Of a DNA stretch of 64,000 nucleotides, positions 56,674 through 63,541 are shown in pieces. The position numbers were made by a program, and so were the translations under genes. Position 1 is the stretch's first letter. Each line of letters opens with the position of its first letter. The stretch is from positions 159,716-223,715 of the forward strand of contig NZ_JACHXA010000006.1 of assembly GCF_014191775.1 (NCBI RefSeq), read 5' to 3'. The stretch is from Limibacillus halophilus (GTDB taxonomy: Bacteria; Pseudomonadota; Alphaproteobacteria; Kiloniellales; CECT-8803). The notes under the pieces were generated by a model. That model was given only the letters and a program-made list of their open reading frames with translations. It had not been told where the DNA came from and searched no databases.

Positions 56674-57696
56674 TCAGCCCGTGAAGGCCTTGTTCCACTG
56701 CTCAAGCAGTTCCGACTTGCGCGGGTTCAAGACGGACCAATCCGCAAAGCGCAGGCTGTTGACCTTGTCGGCGCCATAAACATGCTTGGCCGCAAGATCC
56801 GCATCCATGGTGACCGTCGTGTTGGACGGGCTGTACAGATTGGATACGAAGGCATCCTGATACTCAGCGCCCATGACCCGGTTCGCCCAATCGAGCGCTG
56901 CGGCCTTGTTGCTGGTGTTCTTCGGAATCTGCACACCGGTACGCATGCCGTAGGTGCCCTCTGAAGGCGTGGTGAAGGCGACGCTGACACCGTCGTCCAT
57001 CAGAAGCTGGATCCGATGACGATAGAAGAGAGCGGCATCCATCTCACCTTGCTGGAACTTGCCGAAACCGTCGGTGACGCCTTTGTAGATCTTCATGTTG
57101 GGCAAGTCTTTGAGCGCTTGGAAGCCCGGGTCGAGATTCTCGACACTCCCGCCATTCAACTCCGCTGCAATCTGCAGGAAGATCATGCCGTAGGTCGAAG
57201 AAATATGCGGCACACCGACCGTGATCCCATCTTGCCATAGATCGGCCCAGGACTTCGGTGCGTCCATCTTCTCGGGGTTGTAAGCGCAGGTAAACTCGTA
57301 GACCGTACTGGTGTACTGCGGGATGGCCGGTGGCTTACAGATATCATAGACATTAGCGATATTGGGTGTAGCGCCAGTGTCCATCGGTTCCCAAAGGCCT
57401 GCCGTCTCACCGAAAATCGCCTCGTCTTCGTTGACGTAGATCAGATCGAACGGCGGATTGGCCTTCGACGCTATGATCTTCGGGATAAACTTGGAACCCC
57501 AACCCAGTTCCTTCTGGACCGTGACATCATTGGCCGACTCAAACGCCGGAATAACACTGGCATCCAAAATTTCTGAGTAAAGGCCGCCAAAGGTGCCAAT
57601 CACAAAGTTAGAGGCGGCAAAAGCAGGGCGCAGCGTCGTCAAAGCGGTAGCCGCCGCCGCACTGCCTGCAAGAAAATCTCTCCGAGAAACGTTCAT
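56674..57696 (-). CDS. ABC transporter substrate-binding protein (PotD-like, Tat-type signal)
   Basis: This 340-residue periplasmic protein begins MNVSRRDFLAGSAAAATALT, a twin-arginine (SRRDFL) signal, cleaved near residue 27. The mature part is a type II solute-binding fold with FVIGTFGGLYSEILDASVIPAFE, and a C-terminal ADWSVLNPRKSELLEQW. PotD-family patterns are there but the residues that bind polyamine amines are not recognisable, so the ligand is open. ATG 57696 is preceded by GGAGGA at 7 bases. Confidence 0.88.
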   Translation of the reverse strand: MNVSRRDFLAGSAAAATALTTLRPAFAASNFVIGTFGGLYSEILDASVIPAFESANDVTVQKELGWGSKFIPKIIASKANPPFDLIYVNEDEAIFGETAGLWEPMDTGATPNIANVYDICKPPAIPQYTSTVYEFTCAYNPEKMDAPKSWADLWQDGITVGVPHISSTYGMIFLQIAAELNGGSVENLDPGFQALKDLPNMKIYKGVTDGFGKFQQGEMDAALFYRHRIQLLMDDGVSVAFTTPSEGTYGMRTGVQIPKNTSNKAAALDWANRVMGAEYQDAFVSNLYSPSNTTVTMDADLAAKHVYGADKVNSLRFADWSVLNPRKSELLEQWNKAFTG

Positions 57697-57740
57697 AAAT
57701 CTATCCTCCGCTGTCGTGGTTAACCGAAAATTCGTCCGAA

Positions 57741-58799
57741 TCACCGTGCTTCCATCACTTTGCAACGCGCGGCATCGGCTCGGGCTATCACCCTGGCTCC
57801 GACCGCCACACCCTCGGCTTCGCCCGGTGACAGCAAAGCCTTGATCACTCCATCCCTATAGTTGGCCATGACCTCAACATAGAGGCCGAGATAACGGTGC
57901 GAGATCACCTCCAGACCCTCGGTGCCGGCGGTAGGCTCCAGCCTGATGTCCTCGGCCTGTACAAAGACAGTGACGTCCTCGTCGGCTCCCGTGCCCGGCG
58001 GCTGACCAAGCGAAAAGTCGCAACCCGCCCCAAGGTCGATTGCGGTCTTTCCGTTCTCGCCTGCTAGGACCCTTCCTTTAAGCACATTGCCACTGCCGAT
58101 GAACTCGGCAGCCCAGGGAGTCCGGGGCGCTGTGAAAATCTCCTTTGGTGTGCCGAGCTGCTCCAGCTCGCCGTCGCGCATGATCGCAATGCGATCAGCC
58201 ATGGCCATCGCCTCTTCCTGGTCGTGAGTCACAAAGACCGCCGTCACGCCCAGTCGCTTTTGCAAGAGTTGCAACTCAGTCTGCATCTGGATGCGGAGCT
58301 TCTTGTCGAGCGCACCCAGAGGCTCATCGAGCAATAGAATGTTGGGCTCGATCACCAGGGCTCTGGCCAGCGCCACCCGCTGCTGCTGCCCGCCGGAAAG
58401 CTGGCGCGGTTTGCGGTCGGCAAACTGCCCTAGGCCAACCATGTCCAGCGCCCGCTTGACGCGATCGTTGATCTCCGAACCGGGCACGGCGCGGCATTTC
58501 ATGCCGAAGGCGACGTTCTCCGCCGCCGTCATGTGCGGAAAGAGTGCAAAGTGCTGAAACACCATGCCCAGGTTGCGCTCGCGCGGCTTCAAGCGCAGCA
58601 CGTCTTGCCCACCAATCTTTATGCTGCCTTTACGCGGGTGGACAAATCCGGCGATGGACCTGAGCAAGGAGGTTTTCCCACAACCCGACGGTCCGACAAG
58701 AGCTAGAAAATCGCCTTCGCCGATTGAAAGGTCGACACCGCGCAGCGCATGAAACGCGCCATACCAAAGATGCAGATTGTTGATTTCCAGCGAACTCAC
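57741..58799 (-). CDS. ABC transporter ATP-binding protein (PotA-like)
   Basis: This 352-residue ATPase has Walker A GPSGCGKTSLLRSI, the signature LSGGQQQRVALARAL, Walker B ILLLDEPLGALD and the switch His in VTHDQEEAM. A TOBE/OB regulatory domain fills residues about 245-345. It powers the importer encoded downstream at 54922-57696. Its ATG overlaps the stop of the aconitase-like gene by four bases (ATGA), joining the enzyme and the importer in one transcript. Confidence 0.93.
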   Translation of the reverse strand: MSSLEINNLHLWYGAFHALRGVDLSIGEGDFLALVGPSGCGKTSLLRSIAGFVHPRKGSIKIGGQDVLRLKPRERNLGMVFQHFALFPHMTAAENVAFGMKCRAVPGSEINDRVKRALDMVGLGQFADRKPRQLSGGQQQRVALARALVIEPNILLLDEPLGALDKKLRIQMQTELQLLQKRLGVTAVFVTHDQEEAMAMADRIAIMRDGELEQLGTPKEIFTAPRTPWAAEFIGSGNVLKGRVLAGENGKTAIDLGAGCDFSLGQPPGTGADEDVTVFVQAEDIRLEPTAGTEGLEVISHRYLGLYVEVMANYRDGVIKALLSPGEAEGVAVGARVIARADAARCKVMEAR

Positions 58800-61561
58800 G
58801 TTGCCGTGCCTCCATTCGGATGATGATCTGGCCCCCCAGCGGCGCTCTTCAGAAAGTCCTTGAGCACCGAGGCAAATATTCCCCCGTCTTCCAACAAGCG
58901 CCGCTCGCTGTCTCCCGCCAACACCGGTCGTACGGTGAAGGTGACAACCCTGCCGTCCGCCTTCTCCGCCACGACCTCGACCGGGTTGCCGCTTTGGACA
59001 CTCGTGGCGATCCCTGACAGCGTGAAAATCTCGCTGCCATCCAGGCCCAGCAAGCGCCAGCCGATGCCGGGCTCGAAGGCCAAGGGCAGAATGCCCATGC
59101 CGACCAGATTGGAGCGGTGAATGCGCTCGAACGATTCTGCTATTACGGCTTTCACGCCCAGCAGAGCCGGGCCTTTAGCCGCCCAGTCACGGCTGGACCC
59201 CATGCCATAGTCGCGACCGGCCAATACGATCATCGGGGTTCTCTCCCAGCGGTACTGCCGGGCCGCTTCAAAGATCGGCATTTCCTCGCCGTCGGGATAC
59301 TTCCGGGTAAAACCACCCTCGCGGACACCTTGCATCAGATTCTTGATGCGGGGATTGGCGAAGGTCGCGCGCATCAGGACTTCATGATTGCCCCGCCTTT
59401 GCGTATAGGCATTGAAATCACGTTCCTTCACGCCCTGGTCGGCCAGATACTGCCCGGCGAGACTGCTTGGAGAGATTGCGCCGGAAGGCGTCACATGATC
59501 GGTCGTGAGGGAGTCGCCGAAAAGACAGAGGGCGCGTACGTTGAGCAAACTGTCAGGCAACGCCCTTTCCAACGTTTCCTTCGCAGCGTCGAAGAATGGC
59601 GGCCGAAGCAAGTAGCTGGACGTTTCGGGCCACGCAAACAGTGGCCCTTCAGGCGCTTCAAGGTCACGCCACAACGCAGTTCCCTCATAGAGTGTCGCAT
59701 AGTTCTCGCGATAGAGTTCGGGTCGACCGACGTGAGCGACAAGCGCCTCGACTTCCGCGTCCGAAGGCCAGATATCGTGCAGGAACACCGGTTGCCCGTT
59801 GTCGGCCTGGCCCAGGGGTTCTACCTGAGGATCAAGATTGATACGCCCGGCCAAAGCGTAGGCAACCACCAACGGCGGCGATGCGAGATAACTTGCACGC
59901 ACTTGGGGGTGGATGCGGGCCTCAAAGTTTCGATTGCCGGAAAGGATTGCAGCGAGAACCGCGCCTTCCTCCTCTGCCGCAGCGGCCAAAGCCGGTGCGA
60001 TCTCGCCAGACTTTCCGCTACAGGTAGTGCAACCGTAACCGACGACGTGAAAACCCAACGCTTCGAGATCGTCAATCAACCCGCTTTGGGCGAGATAGCG
60101 CGTGACAACGCGCGAACCCGGCGCCAGCGAGGTCTTCACGTGCCCCGGCACGCTCAATCCCATGCGCCTGGCTTTGCGGGCCAGAAGCCCGGCGGCCAGC
60201 ATGACCGAGGGGTTGGAAGTGTTCGTGCAAGACGTAATCGCGGCGATCGCCAAAGTTCCGTGCGGCGTGGCAGTGCTCTTGGAAGCCGCAGCGAAGCCGC
60301 CGTCTTCCTTCGACTTGGCCAAGCTCGCGTTAAAATCCGCGGCAGCGGCGGAGAGCGACCGACGGTCCTGCGGGCGGCGCGGGCCGGCCAAGCAAGGCTC
60401 GGCCTCAGACACATCAATCTCGATGATCGCGCTATATTGGGGGACTGGTGCGTCTTCCTCACGGTAAAGTCCGCTTGCCTTCGCGTACTCCTGAACCAAG
60501 GCAATCTGCTCATTGCTTCTGCCGCTCTGCTCTAGGTAGGCAATGGTCTGGCCGTCGATCGGGAAAAAGCCGCAGGTTGCTCCATATTCGGGCGCCATGT
60601 TCGCCAATGTTGCGCGCTGCGGCACGGTCAGCGCTGCTGCCGCCTCGCCGAAATACTCAACGAAGTCACCGACTACACCGACCGACCGCAGTTTCTCAGT
60701 GACCAACAACACGAGATCCGTCGTGGTCACGCCTTCACGCATCTTTCCGGTGAGCCGTACACCCACGACACGAGGCAGCTTTACCATGTACGGGCGCCCC
60801 AGAAGGGCCGCTTCCGCCTCTATACCGCCGACCCCCCATGCCAGCAGACCCAGGGCATTGACCATGGGGGTATGGGAGTCGCAACCAAGGACGAATTCCG
60901 GGAACACCACCTCACCATCGGGACCGGATGCGCGACCGACGACGTTTGAAAGCCGCTCAAGATGTATTTGGTGAATGATGCCCATCCCTGGCGGCACCAC
61001 CCGCAGGCTTTTGAAGGCTCCTTGCGCCCATTTGAAGAACCGGTAGCGCTCGGCGTTGCGCTCGTATTCGCGCCGCTCGTTATAGGCTGCGGCTTCCGCC
61101 GTGCCGGCGCGATCAACGATCAAGGAGTGGTCAATTATCAAATCAACGGGAATGACGGGCTCGACTCCGTCAATAGGCAAACCTTCTTCCGCCAGTGCAT
61201 CGCGAAGCGCCGCCAGATCCATCAGCGCCGGAAGCCCGCTGGAATCCGGCAGGACAATGCGCGCGACCCGTAAGGGAACCGTGCAATCCTCCGGCACGCC
61301 ATTCCAGCGCAAAAGCGCCTCCAGCGCCGCGGCGGCGTCGCTATCTTCCTCTTCTGCGCGCGCTACGTTCTCAAGCAGAATGCGAAGGGAATAGGGAAGC
61401 GTACTGATCGCGGCTTCCTGAAGCCGCCGCAAGTCAACGAAACGGCACGCCCCAAAATCCCCGCCGAGGTCCTGTTTCGCCACGGCGACCACCCCACCCC
61501 TTTCCTTTAGAAAGGACGTCCAGGGCACTGTAATGTTTCCTGCTGAGCGACTGCTCGACAT
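58796..61561 (-). CDS. Aconitase-family hydratase (AcnA-type paralogue)
   Basis: This 921-residue protein has the whole AcnA architecture: iron-sulfur cluster Cys in AITSCTNTSNPS (near 445) and GYGCTTCSGKSG (near 508-512), the swivel domain with YGMGSSRDWAAKG and AVIAESFERIHRSNLVGMG. The loop after the third Cys reads SGKSG instead of the IGNSG I expect in aconitase A, a change next to the cluster and substrate. It heads an 11-gene operon and faces a PrpB/dimethylmalate-lyase-type gene across a shared promoter region. I therefore call it a probable pathway hydratase rather than the housekeeping aconitase. ATG 61561 follows GAGG by 5 bases. Confidence 0.85.
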   Translation of the reverse strand: MSSSRSAGNITVPWTSFLKERGGVVAVAKQDLGGDFGACRFVDLRRLQEAAISTLPYSLRILLENVARAEEEDSDAAAALEALLRWNGVPEDCTVPLRVARIVLPDSSGLPALMDLAALRDALAEEGLPIDGVEPVIPVDLIIDHSLIVDRAGTAEAAAYNERREYERNAERYRFFKWAQGAFKSLRVVPPGMGIIHQIHLERLSNVVGRASGPDGEVVFPEFVLGCDSHTPMVNALGLLAWGVGGIEAEAALLGRPYMVKLPRVVGVRLTGKMREGVTTTDLVLLVTEKLRSVGVVGDFVEYFGEAAAALTVPQRATLANMAPEYGATCGFFPIDGQTIAYLEQSGRSNEQIALVQEYAKASGLYREEDAPVPQYSAIIEIDVSEAEPCLAGPRRPQDRRSLSAAAADFNASLAKSKEDGGFAAASKSTATPHGTLAIAAITSCTNTSNPSVMLAAGLLARKARRMGLSVPGHVKTSLAPGSRVVTRYLAQSGLIDDLEALGFHVVGYGCTTCSGKSGEIAPALAAAAEEEGAVLAAILSGNRNFEARIHPQVRASYLASPPLVVAYALAGRINLDPQVEPLGQADNGQPVFLHDIWPSDAEVEALVAHVGRPELYRENYATLYEGTALWRDLEAPEGPLFAWPETSSYLLRPPFFDAAKETLERALPDSLLNVRALCLFGDSLTTDHVTPSGAISPSSLAGQYLADQGVKERDFNAYTQRRGNHEVLMRATFANPRIKNLMQGVREGGFTRKYPDGEEMPIFEAARQYRWERTPMIVLAGRDYGMGSSRDWAAKGPALLGVKAVIAESFERIHRSNLVGMGILPLAFEPGIGWRLLGLDGSEIFTLSGIATSVQSGNPVEVVAEKADGRVVTFTVRPVLAGDSERRLLEDGGIFASVLKDFLKSAAGGPDHHPNGGTAT

Positions 61562-61586
61562 ACTTGCCTCATGCTTCGTCAAGCGC

Positions 61587-61616
61587 AAGGTAGCCAAGGA
61601 TTTTAGGAAGTGTCAA
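61587..61616 (-). promoter_or_regulatory. Promoter of the aconitase-importer operon
   Basis: On the minus strand TTGACA (61616-61611) is followed after 18 bases by TACCTT (61592-61587), about 25 bases before ATG 61561. The -35 box lies inside the dyad AGTGTCAACACT, so a bound regulator would block RNA polymerase. Confidence 0.45.
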
Positions 61617-61620
61617 CACT
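61609..61620. promoter_or_regulatory. GntR-type operator 1 (aconitase side)
   Basis: AGTGT and ACACT are inverted arms around CA. The core TGTCAACA matches the TGTNNACA form of FCD/GntR operators and is the inverse of operator 2 (TGTTGACA). It overlaps the -35 box of the aconitase promoter. Confidence 0.5.
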
Positions 61621-61628
61621 AATAGGGT

Positions 61629-61642
61629 CATAATGCATTATG
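61629..61642. promoter_or_regulatory. Perfect 14-bp palindrome between the divergent promoters
   Basis: CATAATGCATTATG is its own reverse complement. It differs from the TGTNNACA operators and lies 9 bp from operator 1. It could bind a second factor or be chance in an AT-rich gap. Confidence 0.3.
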
Positions 61643-61686
61643 GTACAATTAAGTAGGAGCGGCAAAAAGTACCCACAGTAAAACCA

Positions 61687-61715
61687 TTGACCATCGTAGC
61701 ATGGGTCGGTAATCA
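61687..61715 (+). promoter_or_regulatory. Promoter of the gntR-lyase operon
   Basis: TTGACC (61687-61692) and TAATCA (61710-61715) are 17 bases apart. The predicted start near 61722 falls at operator 2 (61723-61732). The gntR ATG is at 61746. Confidence 0.5.
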
Positions 61716-61722
61716 TTAAAAA

Positions 61723-61732
61723 CTGTTGACAG
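61723..61732. promoter_or_regulatory. GntR-type operator 2 (regulator side)
   Basis: CTGT and ACAG are inverted arms around TG; core TGTTGACA is the reverse complement of operator 1's TGTCAACA, 105 bp away. It covers the predicted transcription start of the regulator, which suggests autoregulation. Confidence 0.5.
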
Positions 61733-61745
61733 TTAGAGTTGAGCC

Positions 61746-62417
61746 ATGAACGTCGATACTCCTCAAAGCACACTGGCGGAACAGGCATTCGAACAGATAT
61801 TCGACCTCATCCTGACGGGGGAGCTCCCCTTGGGCGGAATCGTCAATGAGGCCAATCTGGCGCAGCGCTTTTCGATCAGCCGCGGCCCCGTTCGCGAGGC
61901 GGTACAGCGCCTCCAAGGCCTGCGGCTCGTTACCCGCGAGCCCTACATGCGCGCACGGGTCGTACAGCTTTCCGGGCGCGATTTGGTGGAAATATTTCAA
62001 CTCCGCCAAGGTGTCGAAGGGATGGCTTGCAGATTAGCTAGCGAGGCCATGTCGGATACAGACCTGCAACAGCTTCTCGACGATTTGGAGCAATCGCGGA
62101 ACGGCCAGGGTGCGACACCTGAGATCCTCGATATCCATGTGCGCATTGCCAAGGGCAGTGGCAACAAGCGTATCGTCAGCCTGCTGTGCGGAGATCTCTA
62201 CCACCTAATGCGGATTTACCGTTTTCGCTCGGGGTCAGAGCCGGGACGGCGAGGTAAAGCCTTCGAGGAGCACTGGCAGATCGTGAGAGCAATGCGCTCG
62301 CGCGACCCCGATCTTGCCGAATCGCTGATGCGCGCGCACATCGGGCGGGCGACAGAGACTTTGTTGGCGTCTCTCAATGATATCGAGGCTCCCTTGCGCC
62401 TCGTCACCGAAACGTAA
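61746..62417 (+). CDS. GntR family regulator, FCD (FadR-like) subfamily
   Basis: This 223-residue DNA-binding protein has the GntR winged helix-turn-helix in residues about 10-75 (NLAQRFSISRGPVREAVQRL), then the all-helical FCD ligand domain (about 85-215; FQLRQGVEGMACRLA, and metal-site-like His in DIHVRIAKGS and FEEHWQIVRAM). FCD regulators usually respond to organic acids and repress catabolic genes. It is divergent from the aconitase-importer operon and lies 32 bp before the lyase gene, so it likely controls both. Confidence 0.93.
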   Translation: MNVDTPQSTLAEQAFEQIFDLILTGELPLGGIVNEANLAQRFSISRGPVREAVQRLQGLRLVTREPYMRARVVQLSGRDLVEIFQLRQGVEGMACRLASEAMSDTDLQQLLDDLEQSRNGQGATPEILDIHVRIAKGSGNKRIVSLLCGDLYHLMRIYRFRSGSEPGRRGKAFEEHWQIVRAMRSRDPDLAESLMRAHIGRATETLLASLNDIEAPLRLVTET

Positions 62418-62449
62418 GGGTTCACCAAGAAAAGAGATGGAAAGCTTTC

Positions 62450-63349
62450 ATGACTAAAACCAAACGCCTGCGTGATCTGCTTGCCGCCGATGGCATTCTC
62501 GTTTCACCGGGTGTCTATGACGGTTACAGCGTCCGCCTTGTCGAGCAGATGGGCTTCAAGACCGCCTGCACAACGGGCGCGGGCATGGCTAATTCGCGGC
62601 TGGGTGTTCCCGATGTCGGTATCATGGGGCTTTCCGACAATGTCGAGGCCTGTCGCATGATTGCGCGCAGCGTCGACATTCCCGTCATGGCGGATGCCGA
62701 TACGGGGTACGGCAGCCCCGTCACGGTGTTCCACACGGCCCGCTATTTTGAGGAATCGGGTGTCGCAGGGATCAACATCGAAGACCAGGTCAATCCCAAG
62801 CGTTGCGGCCACATGCAGGGCAAGGAAGTGATTGATGCTCGCGAGATGGCCCGGAAGGTAGAGGCCGCTTGCGACGCCCGGCGCGACGATGATTTCGTCA
62901 TCCTCGCCCGCACCGATGCTATTGCCGTCGAAGGGCTGGAGGGCGCCATTCGCCGCGCCAAACTCTATGCCAAAGCGGGCGCGGATCTGATTTTCGCCGA
63001 CGCGATCGCGACCGAGGATCAAATCAAGCAGCTCGTTGATTCCGTTGATGTGCCTGTTTCGGTCAATATGGGCTTTGGCATCCGGGCACGGCCCACCACG
63101 CCGCTAATCTCCGTCAAACGCCTGGCCGAGTTGGGGGTCAAGCGCGTGACCCTGCCACGCATGCTCCCGGCGGCTGCGATCATGGCGATGAAGCAGGCGC
63201 TCCAAATATTTCAGGATGCGGCCCAAGCGGGCGAAACCGTTGACCGCCGCGACCTGCTCGTCGGTATCGATGACATTTGGGAGCTGATCGGCCAACCCCA
63301 GGTCAAGGAGCTGGAGAAGCGCTACATGACCCTGGAGGGTATCGGCTGA
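62450..63349 (+). CDS. Isocitrate lyase/PEP mutase superfamily lyase (PrpB or 2,3-dimethylmalate lyase type)
   Basis: This 299-residue TIM-barrel enzyme has the superfamily motifs ADADTGYGSP (metal site), GINIEDQVNPKRCGHMQGKE with the lyase signature KRCGH (catalytic Cys), and ILARTDAIAVEGLEGAI. The Cys and length fit 2-methylisocitrate lyase or 2,3-dimethylmalate lyase, which split a hydroxyacid into pyruvate and a carboxylic acid. The loop CGHMQGKE is closer to the dimethylmalate lyase/oxaloacetate decarboxylase side than to PrpB (CGHRPNK in E. coli, from memory). Follows gntR by 32 bp and ends before a terminator. Confidence 0.85.
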   Translation: MTKTKRLRDLLAADGILVSPGVYDGYSVRLVEQMGFKTACTTGAGMANSRLGVPDVGIMGLSDNVEACRMIARSVDIPVMADADTGYGSPVTVFHTARYFEESGVAGINIEDQVNPKRCGHMQGKEVIDAREMARKVEAACDARRDDDFVILARTDAIAVEGLEGAIRRAKLYAKAGADLIFADAIATEDQIKQLVDSVDVPVSVNMGFGIRARPTTPLISVKRLAELGVKRVTLPRMLPAAAIMAMKQALQIFQDAAQAGETVDRRDLLVGIDDIWELIGQPQVKELEKRYMTLEGIG

Positions 63350-63375
63350 CCGTCATATCAAGAATCGGGGGAGGG

Positions 63376-63414
63376 AACAGGGGCGGCATCGGGGGAGCCG
63401 CCCCTGTTGCTTTT
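63376..63414 (+). terminator. Rho-independent terminator after the lyase gene
   Basis: AACAGGGGCGGC (63376-63387) pairs with GCCGCCCCTGTT (63397-63408) around a 9-base loop, followed by GCTTTT. It is 26 bp after the lyase stop and closes the gntR-lyase transcript. Confidence 0.88.
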
Positions 63415-63495
63415 GGGGCCGCGCTCCGCCGCCTTGCAACGACAGCGCAATCGCTTTACGGCCTGCGCTTAACAACTGAAATGTACGGAATTAAA

Positions 63496-63541
63496 TGGCG
63501 CGCCCGGGAAGACTCGAACTCCCAACCTTCTGATCCGTAGT
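63496..63541 (-). other. tRNA-Arg(ACG) 3' fragment, probable attachment site
   Basis: The minus strand reads from the anticodon loop CTACGGA through the 3' anticodon arm TCAGA, variable loop, T arm (GGGAG TTCGAGT CTTCC) and acceptor 3' strand CGGGCGC-G-CCA of a tRNA-Arg with anticodon ACG. The 5' half (acceptor 5' strand, D arm, 5' anticodon arm) is missing: bases beyond 63541 do not match a tRNA. Truncation at the anticodon loop is where tyrosine integrases often recombine. This is the displaced half of a tRNA target, not a working gene. Confidence 0.8.

Noticed and set aside
54922..58799. Reading the importer as a polyamine uptake system
   Set aside because: PotABCD-like families carry many substrates and the operon has no polyamine enzymes; the ligand is left open.
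59117..60535. Long plus-strand open frame (about 470 codons) opposite the aconitase gene
   Set aside because: It is a shadow of a GC-rich real gene: no family motifs, arginine-rich composition, no ribosome site, and it lies wholly within 58796-61561.
63496..63541. Functional tRNA-Arg gene
   Set aside because: The 5' half, including the D arm and half the acceptor and anticodon stems, is absent.
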